This document shows positions 16,098-25,023 of a stretch of DNA of 64,000 bases, piece by piece. Made by a program: the position numbers and the translations under genes. The notes below the pieces were generated by a model. That model did not search any database. It was not told where the DNA came from and worked only from the letters and a program-made list of their open reading frames with translations. The stretch spans positions 62,001 through 126,000 of the forward strand of contig NZ_JADKNH010000002.1 of the NCBI RefSeq assembly GCF_015352425.1. Direction: 5' to 3'. Positions within the stretch are counted from its first letter, which is position 1; every line of letters starts with the position of its first letter. The DNA is from Fusibacter ferrireducens (GTDB lineage Bacteria > Bacillota > Clostridia > Peptostreptococcales > Acidaminobacteraceae).

Positions 16098-17450
16098 ATG
16101 AATTATTGGTATGAAGACGCCTGTTTTTATCATTTTTTCACTTTTGGAGTTTGTAATGCTCCCTTTAAAAATGACTATGACTCCATCCAGTATCGAATGC
16201 ACGAAATTGAAAAATGGATACCTCATCTCACTGAACTTCAATGTAATGCTGTTCTATTCAGCCCTGTTTTTCAGTCTAGTTCTCATGGTTACGATACGAC
16301 AGATTATTATCAAATCGATTCACGCATTGGCGACAATGAATCTTTTAGACATCTGGTAAAAAAGCTTCATGAAAACGGCTTCCATGTTGTTTTGGATGGC
16401 GTCTTTAATCACTGTGGACGCGATTTTTTTGCCTTTAAAGACCTTCAAGCTCATGGTCGAGGCTCAAAATATTGCAATTGGTTTGCAGGTGTTAATTTTG
16501 AAAAGCCTAGTCCACTAGGGGACGCTTTCGATTATGACACTTGAGGAGGCTTTTATGAATTGCCCAAATATAATCTCGATAATCCAGAAGTTGTCACCTA
16601 CTTGCTAGAAGCTGTCCAATACTGGATTGAATACTTTGACATCGATGGTTTACGTCTAGACACAGCTGATTGTCTATGTCCTAACTTTATGAAAGCACTT
16701 CGAAAAAAAACAAATACGCTAAAATCTGATTTTTGGCTTATGGGTGAAGTCGTTCACGGCGACTATAGGGATTGGGTCAGTGAAGAACAACTGCACAGCG
16801 TCACAAACTATGAAATTTTTAAGGGCTTATACTCGAGTCATAACGACCAAAATCTGTTTGAGATTGCACATTCGTTGAAAAGAGAATTTGACTCTACATC
16901 AGGCATTTACCGTTATTTTATGCCTTACAACTTCGTCGATAATCACGATCAAAATCGCTTGGCCAGTCTTGTGGATGAATCTGCTTATCTGTATACGATC
17001 TATATTTTAATGTTCACCATTCCTGGCATACCTTCCATATATTATGGTAGTGAGTGGGGTATAAAGGGCGCTAAAGAAATTCATTCTGATTTGGGCATTA
17101 GACCTTATATCAATATAGATCATGTCATTCCTGAGGAGAGAGATTTAGAAAAAGTCATTCGAAAATTGAGTTTGATTCGCAAAGAGACACCGGCTCTAAA
17201 AGTAGGCACCTATAAACAACTCGCCATCGAATATCAAAAGCCTTTTATTTTTCAACGTCAATTCGATAACACCACTGTAATTGTCGTTATCAATGCAACG
17301 CCTCATGATCACTTCGTCAATTTAGCGCCTTATTGTAACCGCTCTGTTCACGATATTTTAAACGATCAGCCTCTTCATCTAAACGATCTGCAAAACCTTA
17401 AAATAAATTCAAATTGGGGCAGAATCTTGAGTTTTGCAAATCCTTTTTAA
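16098..17450 (+). pseudogene. GH13 alpha-amylase-family glycosidase interrupted by in-frame TGA
   Basis: A 450-codon GH13 gene (neopullulanase/cyclomaltodextrinase-like, without the N-terminal starch-binding domain) with a single TGA at 16542-16544. All four catalytic regions are present: I, DGVFNH, before the stop; and II, GLRLDTAD (Asp nucleophile), III, WLMGEV (Glu acid/base), and IV, FVDNHDQNR, after it. Around the stop the text reads FDYDT-stop-GGFYELPKYNL, and relatives have Trp there, so a TGG to TGA change explains it. No frameshift is involved. GAGGAGG lies just after the stop and could allow re-initiation at the TTG 16560, giving two polypeptides. It may be a pseudogene, a sequencing error or a readthrough case. 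Confidence 0.85.
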
Positions 17451-17544
17451 ATTGTCCCTTTAAGCTTTTCTACTATGATAAATTCGTTTTTAATAAATTC
17501 GTTTTTGGATCGCTTCTTTTCTGTTTTGTTCTTTTAAAAAAGAT

Positions 17545-17578
17545 AGCCCTTAAGTGTTTATGATCACACCTAAGGGCT
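17545..17578. terminator. bidirectional terminator
   Basis: AGCCCTTAAGTGT pairs with ACACCTAAGGGCT. T-rich sequence follows on both strands (TTTAATTT on plus, ATCTTTTTT on minus). It sits between the convergent GH13 and SLH-esterase genes and can serve both. Confidence 0.8.
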
Positions 17579-17600
17579 TTAATTTATGCTCTGCTTTGGT

Positions 17601-19277
17601 TTATGCTCTACTTTGACTGTAGAGCCAGTCCATAATTTCTAAATTATGAAGTGTAGGTGTCCACACGCCATGATAAATTGTATGCACGCCTAGAGCCTCC
17701 ATTTCATCATCTGAATACAATGATAGATGATTTTTTTGAGCGCCTAGCTCATTAAGAGCATCATATAGCATCAACGACGTATAGCTTGTACACACCTGAT
17801 CATTTTCTGCATGTACAATCCACAATGGCACATCGACGATATCATTGCCTTTTAATTCTGATATGGCCGCCGCATAGCTGGCATCATATTCACTCTGAGT
17901 AATTCTCAAATCCGCTTTATTTTCCAATTTATATGCCAAATCATACCTTAAGGACATAGGGACCAAGGTATCCTTTGTACACATCAATAAGCCGCCGGCA
18001 AATAAATCCGGATACTGCATGATAAATCTCAGTGCCCCACCGCCACCAGAAGATGCACCAGAGATGTAGACTCTCTGCTTGTCCACAACGCCTTTATCTA
18101 TGAGTTGAGAGATCAATTCGAATTTGGCCAAATTATAGGCTTTCATCATTTTAAACTGCTCAGGATTATCCGTGATTTCAAAGGCGTAATTTTCTGGATA
18201 TTGAACAGATAAAACCGCCGTGTTATAGCCATTCTCAATCCAAGAAACTGCCCCTCTATTTGCAACTAGATTGGCGCCCTCAAAGGAACTGCTGAGAACC
18301 TCACCGCCGCCGTGTTCCCAAACCATCAGCGGCACGCTTCCCTCTGGATTTTTAGGTGTGTACAGCCAATATTTGATTGTGATGCCCTCACTTGAGGTAT
18401 ACGTGCTCATTTCAAAATCATCCACTATGGGCGTCTCCACTGCAAATCGACCCTTTACAGTATCCAAACGGTCATTGGTACAGTCGACGATGACATTGAT
18501 CAAGCTGGAATAACTCGTAGGCTCAAAATTGACGTTGAGTTGTCCATTTTTTAATGTGATCTCCGTAATTTTGGCCGCTTGAATCTTGTTTTCAGTTTCT
18601 TTTAGCCAAGGATTAGGCGCAATGACAAAAGTAATATCAAAGTGCAACTGCTCCATATCTGCCTCAGTTATGGATTGCTGAACATTATAGGACAGAGCAT
18701 TTACCATAAGGCCAGAATCCTTTACTTGAGTTTTCGCCACAACGTCATAAGCATTGACATACTGATGTACACGATCTATAAGTACAAGTGCTTGTTCGCG
18801 CGTTAACTCAGCTTCCCCATGAAAATTACCATCTGGAAAACCACTGAGCACACCACAGTTTACCAGAGCTTGAACCGCTTGAAGTTGCTTTTGATTAAAG
18901 TTGTCCTTATCTTTAAACGCAACTTTGCCATCGCTTGTTACTCCAAGATATTGCGATAGCGCTTCTGCAACGTCAAAACGCGTTGTTTTAGGGTTTGTCA
19001 ATAACTGTGTCTCCGTATTGAGCATAGCTGAAAACATTGCATTCATCTCTTGATGGGTAATGGCTTGTGTCGGTTTGAATAGAGTCGCATCCAAACCCAA
19101 TATACCTTCATCAGCCCATTTTTCTATGACCTTCTCCGACCATCTTCCCGAATAATCCCTAGTGCCATCATTTGCAGCATATGCCACTGAACTGCTAAAG
19201 CAAAGGCCCATAGCTAGTGTCATTGAAAACATACGTGTAATCATGTGTTTCAAAGTTTTCCCCTGTTTTTGATTCAT
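17601..19277 (-). CDS. exported SLH-domain esterase/peptidase (alpha/beta hydrolase)
   Basis: 558 residues. A signal peptide (MFSMTLAMGLCFSSSVAYAA) is followed by two to three S-layer-homology repeats (WSEKVIEKWADEGILGLD...FKPTQAITHQEMNAMF and LVNCGVLSGFPDGNFHGEAELTREQALVLI), which anchor proteins to the cell wall. A linker domain and an alpha/beta-hydrolase catalytic domain come next, with VYISGASSGGGG (GxSxG nucleophile), HAENDQVC (likely Asp) and HTIYHGVW (likely His). Substrate unknown; feruloyl-esterase or prolyl-oligopeptidase-like enzymes have this layout. GGAGG lies 7 bases before the ATG at 19277; the ATG at 19283 is too close to it. The leader contains a full intrinsic terminator. 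Confidence 0.85.
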   Translation of the reverse strand: MNQKQGKTLKHMITRMFSMTLAMGLCFSSSVAYAANDGTRDYSGRWSEKVIEKWADEGILGLDATLFKPTQAITHQEMNAMFSAMLNTETQLLTNPKTTRFDVAEALSQYLGVTSDGKVAFKDKDNFNQKQLQAVQALVNCGVLSGFPDGNFHGEAELTREQALVLIDRVHQYVNAYDVVAKTQVKDSGLMVNALSYNVQQSITEADMEQLHFDITFVIAPNPWLKETENKIQAAKITEITLKNGQLNVNFEPTSYSSLINVIVDCTNDRLDTVKGRFAVETPIVDDFEMSTYTSSEGITIKYWLYTPKNPEGSVPLMVWEHGGGEVLSSSFEGANLVANRGAVSWIENGYNTAVLSVQYPENYAFEITDNPEQFKMMKAYNLAKFELISQLIDKGVVDKQRVYISGASSGGGGALRFIMQYPDLFAGGLLMCTKDTLVPMSLRYDLAYKLENKADLRITQSEYDASYAAAISELKGNDIVDVPLWIVHAENDQVCTSYTSLMLYDALNELGAQKNHLSLYSDDEMEALGVHTIYHGVWTPTLHNLEIMDWLYSQSRA

Positions 19278-19317
19278 CCTCATGCCTCCTATTCATCTCC
19301 AATACATGGTTTACTGT

Positions 19318-19365
19318 ACAAAAAAAGACCAAAACGAACCCACACATGGGCTTCATTTTGGTCTT
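19318..19365 (-). terminator. intrinsic terminator in the leader of the SLH-esterase gene
   Basis: On the minus strand AAGACCAAAATGAAGCCCA pairs with TGGGTTCGTTTTGGTCTT (two mismatches or wobbles) and runs straight into TTTTTTT. It lies 40 bases before the esterase start codon and about 45-90 bases after the promoter start point, so transcripts must pass it to reach the gene. Confidence 0.85.
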
Positions 19366-19411
19366 GCCTGTCATACAGTCACAATCCAACAAATATAAAT
19401 ATTACACTTAC

Positions 19412-19440
19412 ATAATATCTATATTTGTTTTTTTTGTCAA
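19412..19440 (-). promoter_or_regulatory. strong promoter of the SLH-esterase gene
   Basis: TTGACA (19435-19440) and TATTAT (19412-19417) are 17 bases apart on the minus strand. Predicted leader of about 130 bases including the terminator hairpin. No better promoter lies between the hairpin and the gene. Confidence 0.8.
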
Positions 19441-19529
19441 CCTAGAATTGGATTGACACATTGAATTGGATTTGAGACGATTTGCAACTGCTTATCGTTT
19501 TACTGGCTTTCTAATTTCATCTGCAAAAT

Positions 19530-20306
19530 TTATTTAATATTAATTTCAACTTGTTCTGTTGCAATTGTATTAGACGCTTCATCATTAAGGACGATTGTGC
19601 CTTTTACAGTTGTAAAATCTTTATCTGCAAATAGGGTTAATTCCTGTTTTGCTTTTTTACCAGCTACAATACGATCACCACCCAGCATGGATTCAATTTC
19701 CTGATCGTCAACATAGAATTGATCAGATAAAACAATAATGGTCTTATCAGATTTGTTTTCAACAGATAATATGAGTGTAGGTCCTGTGATGCTCTCTTCA
19801 GCAAGGCCCAAGTATGTTATTTTAGTACAATCATCATCCACCAGCACCACACCGGTTTCTTCTGATGCCTCTTCTTTTTTAGGCTCTGCTGTACCATCCA
19901 AAGTTAATTTAAATGGGGCCTCCTTTAATGTATCATAATTACTGTCAGACAGTACAAATGTACCCTCCAAAGTGTTAAAATGATCTACATCTTCTATCTC
20001 TAACGCCGCATCTATTTTTTCACCCGGAGCAGGGCTCTCGCTGAAATATGTAGATACCATGTTATCATCAGCAGATACTTTATCGGTTCGAACTGTATAA
20101 TTGACATCGGATTTATTTTCTATTGACAGTTTTAATGTCGGTACGTTTTCATTGCTTTTATTAAGTCCCAAATAGGTTATCGTAACATATTCATCATCTA
20201 CTAAGACCGTATTGATATTGACTTGTTCATTCTCCTTGCTTCCACATGCCATTAATCCCATTGATACAGCAACACAAATTAAAAAAATAATTCCTTTTCT
20301 TAGCAT
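19530..20306 (-). CDS. lipoprotein with two related domains, unknown function
   Basis: 258 residues. The signal peptide ends in the lipobox LMAC, so the Cys is acylated and the protein sits on the outer face of the membrane. The mature part has two copies of a roughly 105-residue beta-rich unit. Both begin with LVDDE/LVDDD and ITYLGL, continue with PTLKLSIENKSD or PTLILSVENKSD, and end with a VLSDSN- or VLNDEA-type turn. The repeats show an internal duplication of an Ig-like or DUF-type domain. AGGAGG supports the ATG at 20306 (an ATG at 20333 is unlikely). Follows the MarR-GNAT gene on the same strand. Confidence 0.78.
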   Translation of the reverse strand: MLRKGIIFLICVAVSMGLMACGSKENEQVNINTVLVDDEYVTITYLGLNKSNENVPTLKLSIENKSDVNYTVRTDKVSADDNMVSTYFSESPAPGEKIDAALEIEDVDHFNTLEGTFVLSDSNYDTLKEAPFKLTLDGTAEPKKEEASEETGVVLVDDDCTKITYLGLAEESITGPTLILSVENKSDKTIIVLSDQFYVDDQEIESMLGGDRIVAGKKAKQELTLFADKDFTTVKGTIVLNDEASNTIATEQVEINIK

Positions 20307-20329
20307 TTTTCCTCCTAAATTTACCACTT

Positions 20330-21217
20330 TCATTCAAAATATTTGTTAAATGACTCTTTTTTTAATACTATTGGCGTTATGGCTTCACCATAAAATGTTT
20401 CAGTTTCTCCAATAATTTCGCATCCAAATCTCATTAACATGTTCACAGTAATATCTCTCGCATCACTGTATAATTCATCTGTATGTTGACTAAAAAATTC
20501 TTTTAAAGAATAAACAGCCAACTTTTGTCCAATGCCTACGCCTCGTAAGCCCTTATCGACAGCAAATCTGCCCCAGTGCCATTTATTATCTTTTTTCCAG
20601 GCAGCCACCACGCCAACAAGATCCTCTCCTACTCTCGCACACCACCAGATTGGGTTTAAGCTATGATCTAATGGAATCAATTCTGTAGGAATACCTTGTT
20701 CGTTAGTAAATACTTCTGTTGCCAATCTTACTGCATCTTCTCTATAATTTTCTGAAATTTTCTCAATTAAAATCCTAGAATCATTTTTTTTAAGATTGGT
20801 TTTTAATGCAAGAATACGAAAAACTCTAAATGCTTTAACAATATCATCTATATTCTCGCGATCTCCTTGATTTAAAATTTCATCCATAAATACATTTGCT
20901 TTATAATCACCCTTGTTTATAGCTTCTAAACCTGATGGCAAAAGATAGATATCTTTCATTCTTTTATCCGTTTCAGACCTCTTTGATTCTAAGTAATTTC
21001 TAGCTTCTAGATTACTGACGATTCGACTAAGCGAAGCCTTATCAATACCCAAATGGATCAATATTTCATTAAATGTCGTTGTGCCATTTTGTTTTAGGTA
21101 TTTTAATATGTGTGATTGTGCCAGTGTCAGGCCCGAATTAAAGCAATTGTGATTTAATAAACCTAATTCCCTTACAATTAATCTTAACTCCTTTCTAACG
21201 ATTTCTTCTTTATTCAT
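20330..21217 (-). CDS. MarR regulator fused to GNAT acetyltransferase
   Basis: 295 residues. Residues 1-145 form a MarR-type winged helix (LTLAQSHILKYLKQNGTTTFNEILIHLGIDKASLSRIVSNLEARNYLESKRSETDKR in several pieces). Residues 150-295 form a GNAT acetyltransferase with the acetyl-CoA loop seen as GLRGVGIGQKLAVYSL and the core strand WHWGRFAVDKG. Such fusions link DNA binding with acetylation; the small-molecule substrate is unknown. Its own promoter carries a palindrome right after the -10, so autoregulation is likely. The same promoter/operator is duplicated in front of the FMN-reductase gene at 24.8 kb. Confidence 0.87.
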   Translation of the reverse strand: MNKEEIVRKELRLIVRELGLLNHNCFNSGLTLAQSHILKYLKQNGTTTFNEILIHLGIDKASLSRIVSNLEARNYLESKRSETDKRMKDIYLLPSGLEAINKGDYKANVFMDEILNQGDRENIDDIVKAFRVFRILALKTNLKKNDSRILIEKISENYREDAVRLATEVFTNEQGIPTELIPLDHSLNPIWWCARVGEDLVGVVAAWKKDNKWHWGRFAVDKGLRGVGIGQKLAVYSLKEFFSQHTDELYSDARDITVNMLMRFGCEIIGETETFYGEAITPIVLKKESFNKYFE

Positions 21218-21235
21218 ATCTTCCTCCTTAATTGA

Positions 21236-21279
21236 TTGATATTATCAACTATTATAACTTGTCCTAATGTTTTGTTCAA
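21236..21279 (-). promoter_or_regulatory. MarR-GNAT promoter with palindrome
   Basis: TTGAAC (21274-21279) and TATAAT (21251-21256), spacer 17, on the minus strand. TTGATA-A-TATCAA (21236-21248) follows at the expected transcription start and suits a MarR dimer. Confidence 0.8.
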
Positions 21280-21412
21280 GTCCAATAGCACAATCAATAT
21301 AAGATAATCCATTAAGAAGAAAGACAATCCTATCACAAATTTGATATATCAAGATCTTTTACTAAATAAACAACATTTAAGTCATTTCCCGATGACTCAA
21401 AACGATTTTCGC

Positions 21413-21440
21413 TGACGCTGTTGGATATGCAGGTGCATTT
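21413..21440 (-). pseudogene. nitroreductase remnant (last codons joined to its own leader)
   Basis: GTTGGATATGCAGG...TTTGCCTCC matches the 3' end of the intact nitroreductase gene (25080-25099) joined to its upstream region (25688 on). The junction is at TTTGCC, present at both ends in the intact copy. About 594 bases have been lost. The flanks continue to match the second copy of the locus. Confidence 0.75.
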
Positions 21441-21540
21441 GCCTCCGTATTTTTTATAAAGCATCTGTTGTTTTTCATACACGTGTTGCAATAGTATGTT
21501 ATAATAATTACAAGACAAACTCAACCATCAATATATAAAG

Positions 21541-21560
21541 TGTGTTGTATAGCCAACACA
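21541..21560. promoter_or_regulatory. operator-like palindrome before tetR
   Basis: TGTGTTG and CAACACA are perfect 7-base arms around TATAGC. It lies 37 bases before the tetR start and is conserved in the second copy of the locus at 25794-25813, where the nitroreductase is the gene beside it. Confidence 0.65.
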
Positions 21561-21596
21561 GATGCATTAATGTTGCTTATATAAGGAGGTAAAACC

Positions 21597-22181
21597 ATGG
21601 CAATAACAAAAAGTAAAACAGATCCTCGTGTAAAACGGACACGCCAACTCATTCAAGATGCTTTCACTTCATTGATGCGAGAGAAAGCATTTGAAGAGAT
21701 CACTGTTAAAGATATTGCCGAAAGGGCTACCATTAACCGAGCGACTTTCTATGCGCATTTTGTGGACAAATTTGACATCCTTGAGTCCAAAATAACAGAA
21801 TCTTTTATGACAATCTTAAGCCGTAGAATAGAGGGACATGAAATCCTAAATGTGGAGACTATTCAGAGCATCTTTTTAGCGGTGTGTGATTTTCACAAAG
21901 ATTTGAGCACTTTGTGTCAAAGAAGTTATAAGGCTTTTGGCACTCAATTTGAACACACAATAAAAGAAATCACAAAAACAACATTACAAGATTATCTCAC
22001 TAAAGATAAGATTTTAAATTCAAATGAACAATTATTGTTAAATACAGCATCTATTATGCTAAGCTGGGGACTGTATGGAGCGGCTTATGACTGGAACAAT
22101 ATGGGGCGTCGCATCTCAGCAGAATCTTTTGTTAAGCAAAGCATGCCTTTAATCCTGAATGGATTTGAAAAATTACTATAA
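21597..22181 (+). CDS. TetR-family regulator
   Basis: 194-residue TetR protein with the DNA-binding helix EKAFEEITVKDIAERATINRATFYAHFVDKFDIL and a helical C-terminal ligand domain. The ATG at 21597 has AAGGAGG 8 bases upstream. A degraded second copy lies at 25850. In that second locus the neighbour is an intact nitroreductase, so this regulator probably controlled a nitroreductase and may still control the one 3.5 kb away through the duplicated palindrome. Confidence 0.87.
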   Translation: MAITKSKTDPRVKRTRQLIQDAFTSLMREKAFEEITVKDIAERATINRATFYAHFVDKFDILESKITESFMTILSRRIEGHEILNVETIQSIFLAVCDFHKDLSTLCQRSYKAFGTQFEHTIKEITKTTLQDYLTKDKILNSNEQLLLNTASIMLSWGLYGAAYDWNNMGRRISAESFVKQSMPLILNGFEKLL

Positions 22182-22337
22182 ATATAATAGAGCATAGTGC
22201 TAAAAAGCATTGGCATTTCATCATAAAAAAAGAACTGATTTCCAGTTCTATTTTTATCGATCCTAAATTTATATTATATTTAATCTCGCAGCTTCTACCT
22301 GATTGCAACCTCTTTTTACTATTTAATTGATCGCTTA

Positions 22338-23741
22338 TTAATCTACTGCCCACTCTGTCCCTGTGGCAGTATCCTTCAGACTAATTCCTTTGGCTTTTAG
22401 CTCATCTCTAATTTGATCTGCCAATGCATAGTTTTTTGCTTTCTTAGCCTCAATCCGACGAGTAATCATCTCTTCTACATATGTTTTAAGGGCATCATCA
22501 ATTGTTTCTTCAACTTCTAATAAATTCAATGACAACACTTGGTCAAACTGTTTGATTAAATAGTACTTTTCACCACTGTTGATCCCTTTAGACTTTAACA
22601 CCTCATAGAGAACAGTGATCGCATTGGCTGTATTTAAATCTTCAGATAAATAGGCTCTAAACGTTTCCAGATAGCCCTTTGCTGTATCTGACAGCACGGC
22701 GTCTTCTCTATCTTCATCTATGAATGCTTTGGTTGCATTCTTTAGCTTTTTATAAGCTGATGAAGCCATTTCCAAAGATTCAAATGAGAATGCCAAAGGT
22801 TTACGATAGTGTGAATTTAACACATAGTATCTATAGGCTAATGGATTGAAATTCTTTTTTTCTAGTAGCGACACGGTTAAAAATTCGCCCTTGGACTTAC
22901 TCATTTTCCCAGATTGATCGATTAGGAATTCACCATGCCACCAGTTATTAACCCACTTTTTCCCTGTATAACTCTCCGTCTGTGCGATCTCATTAGTGTG
23001 ATGAATAGCCACATGATCTACGCCACCACAGTGAATATCCAACATTTCACCAAGCAGATCCAATGAAATCACAGAACATTCCAAATGCCATCCTGGGTAA
23101 CCAATGCCCCAAGGGGATTCCCACTTCATTGCTTGGTTATCAAATTTAGATTTCGTAAACCACAATACAAAATCTTGAGGATTCCTTTTGTTCACATCTA
23201 TCTCGACACCCTCACGCAGGGCAACTTGCAGTTCATCAAGATTCATCCCTGAAAGCTTCGTATAATCATCAAATTTTGATATATCAAAATAGACATTACC
23301 ATTTGTAAAATAAGTATAGCCTTTCGCCTCTAACACCTTGATAAACTCAATATACTCTGCTATATAATCAGTTGCCTTCCCCAAAAGTTTAGGTTTTCTA
23401 ATATTCAATTTAGCACAATCTTCAAAAAAAACATTTGTATAATATTCGGATATTTCCCACACGGATTTGTTCTCACGTTTAGCGCCTGCTAGCATTTTAT
23501 CTTCACCGTCATCCGCATCCGACTCCAAATGTCCAACGTCTGTTATGTTCATCGCACGTTTAACATCAAATCCAAGGAATTCTAATGATTTCACTAATAT
23601 GTCTTCGTGTATATAAGTTCTTAAATTGCCTATATGCGCATAATTATATACTGTAGGTCCACAGGTATAAATCTTCACCTCATTGCCACATAAAGGTTTA
23701 AAATCTTCTATCGTTCGCGATAATGTGTTATAAAGTTTCAT
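22338..23741 (-). CDS. cysS: cysteinyl-tRNA synthetase
   Basis: 467-residue class I synthetase that charges tRNA-Cys. KIYTCGPTVYNYAHIGN holds the zinc-binding Cys and the HIGH-type HIGN. ECSVISLDLLG and HCGGVDHVAIHHTNEIAQ give the other zinc ligands, GKMSKSKG is the KMSKS loop, and a C-terminal helical domain follows (KAKNYALADQIRDELKAKGI). Full length for the family. AGGAGG precedes the ATG. I saw no T-box sequence (no GGGTGG-type antiterminator element) in the 200 bases upstream. A 62-base piece of the same gene occurs at 34.95 kb. The location among accessory genes is unusual for cysS. Confidence 0.96.
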   Translation of the reverse strand: MKLYNTLSRTIEDFKPLCGNEVKIYTCGPTVYNYAHIGNLRTYIHEDILVKSLEFLGFDVKRAMNITDVGHLESDADDGEDKMLAGAKRENKSVWEISEYYTNVFFEDCAKLNIRKPKLLGKATDYIAEYIEFIKVLEAKGYTYFTNGNVYFDISKFDDYTKLSGMNLDELQVALREGVEIDVNKRNPQDFVLWFTKSKFDNQAMKWESPWGIGYPGWHLECSVISLDLLGEMLDIHCGGVDHVAIHHTNEIAQTESYTGKKWVNNWWHGEFLIDQSGKMSKSKGEFLTVSLLEKKNFNPLAYRYYVLNSHYRKPLAFSFESLEMASSAYKKLKNATKAFIDEDREDAVLSDTAKGYLETFRAYLSEDLNTANAITVLYEVLKSKGINSGEKYYLIKQFDQVLSLNLLEVEETIDDALKTYVEEMITRRIEAKKAKNYALADQIRDELKAKGISLKDTATGTEWAVD

Positions 23742-23944
23742 ACACTTCCTCCTAAATTTTGTCGTCTCTAATTATTTTTAGAAAAATACTCTATCTTCAT
23801 TAGAATGGCAGGATTTAATCCACAATGCCACTTTGTTTAACAATTCTGACGCTTTCAAAGTCTACGATCTTGTCCTTCACCATAAGATGCCTATGTTTGA
23901 AATCATTATTTTAATTTTACCATAGTAGTTACAACATAACCACA

Positions 23945-24180
23945 AAGAGTAAAACAGTTTTTTGTATTCAATTACAGCTATGATTCATAGAACAACATTT
24001 TATAAGCATTGCGCCGATAAATATGAGTTTTTTCGATTTTTTATATGGCAGCTTCAAACTGATTTTGATAGTAATTTACTGCCCACACTTCTTGACATGC
24101 TTTCAGAACAGATTACTGCAGATATAATAAAAAAAACAAAAAAACATATACCGGAAGAAACGTTAATTCAGAAAATGAAA
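23945..24180 (+). pseudogene. TetR-family remnant
   Basis: The frame reads ITAMIHRTTFYKHCADKYEFFRFF, clearly the recognition helix and first C-terminal helix of a TetR protein, but the first 30 or so residues of the helix-turn-helix and most of the ligand domain are missing. The open frame runs on to 24252 only by reading through the terminator of the next gene. No ribosome site fits. Confidence 0.65.
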
Positions 24181-24182
24181 AA

Positions 24183-24216
24183 AGAGCGCAGGGATGAAAT
24201 TATTCATCTGCGCTCT
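24183..24216 (-). terminator. terminator of the FMN-reductase gene
   Basis: AGAGCGCAGATGAA pairs with TTCATCCCTGCGCTCT (bulge of two) on the minus strand, followed by TTTTTTC. It lies 40 bases after the stop at 24255. Confidence 0.8.
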
Positions 24217-24254
24217 CTTCAAAGTCAGAAGCGACCCGATAGAATTACTTAAAG

Positions 24255-24812
24255 CTATATCAATAATGGTACTCGAAGCCCCAATTCATACGCTGCTTGA
24301 ATATGTTCTTCTTTAAGATCTTCCCTCTCAGTAACCCCTTCCACAGTGTAGCTATCAATTGGACGTATATTTAAATGCCTATAATAATTATTAAGCGTGC
24401 CTAGTATATGTTGATTTTCATCTTTGCTTTCGCCTGCTCTAAGAGCCACTGCAATACCCACCTTATTGGGTGGCACACAACTGCCATTATCACAGCTTTT
24501 ACCATAAGGCGTATTCCTATCAATAAAGACCTTTAGTTGACCAGTAATATCTCCCCAATAAGATGGAGATGCGACGAGTATAATGTCGGAGTCCATCAAC
24601 TCATTCATAAGGCCGCCTACATCATCCGACAGGACACAGCGCTGAGTACTCAAGCATTTCATACATCCTATACAATACTTAATGTTGAGATCGCTTATGA
24701 AAATAATCTTAGTTTCAATGCCCTTTTCACTCATTCCCTTCGCCATTGCAGAAACAATTTTTTCAGTACAGCCCTTTTTTCTTGGACTTCCAATAATACA
24801 CAATGCCTTCAT
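24255..24812 (-). CDS. NADPH-dependent FMN reductase / iron-sulfur flavoprotein-like
   Basis: 185-residue flavodoxin-fold protein. ALCIIGSPRKKGCTEKIV is the FMN phosphate loop, SPSYWGDITGQLKVFIDR the flavin-ring segment. The compact cysteine motif CIGCMKC with a further RC resembles archaeal/clostridial iron-sulfur flavoproteins, which pass electrons to small acceptors. GGGAGG 7 bases upstream fixes the start at 24812; the frame extends further but lacks support. A duplicated copy of the MarR-GNAT promoter and palindrome lies upstream in the right direction (24941-24984). Confidence 0.85.
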   Translation of the reverse strand: MKALCIIGSPRKKGCTEKIVSAMAKGMSEKGIETKIIFISDLNIKYCIGCMKCLSTQRCVLSDDVGGLMNELMDSDIILVASPSYWGDITGQLKVFIDRNTPYGKSCDNGSCVPPNKVGIAVALRAGESKDENQHILGTLNNYYRHLNIRPIDSYTVEGVTEREDLKEEHIQAAYELGLRVPLLI

Positions 24813-24940
24813 CTGTTTTCCTCCCGGTATATAATGGGCAAGTCCGTGAAGTCTTGCCAAATCTGTTGGCTTCCTTAATGATAGCCATGGTTCTGGATAA
24901 CACCAATTCTTATTCTAAAAATGGATTCTCATCTAATTAA

Positions 24941-24984
24941 TTGATATTATCAACTATTATAACTTGTTCTAATGTTCTGTTCAA
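24941..24984 (-). promoter_or_regulatory. second copy of the MarR-type promoter/operator
   Basis: TTGAAC (24979-24984) and TATAAT (24956-24961), spacer 17, then the palindrome TTGATAATATCAA (24941-24953): the same arrangement as before the MarR-GNAT gene. The surrounding 90 bases also match 21230-21320. Here it points to the FMN-reductase gene. Confidence 0.75.
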
Positions 24985-25023
24985 GTCCAATAGCACGTTC
25001 CATATAAGATAATCAATTAAAAT

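Noticed and set aside
16542-16544. TGA in the GH13 gene as a selenocysteine codon
   Set aside because: Relatives have Trp, not Cys, at this place, and no hairpin of bacterial SECIS type follows directly.
19195-19392. Leader peptide through the esterase terminator
   Set aside because: No ribosome site, and it would run 80 bases into the gene; frame looks accidental.
23742-23950. T-box riboswitch before cysS
   Set aside because: No AGGGTGG-type antiterminator element and no terminator hairpin in the region.
24181-24252. C-terminal part of the open frame beginning at 23962
   Set aside because: It is the terminator hairpin of the FMN-reductase gene read as protein.
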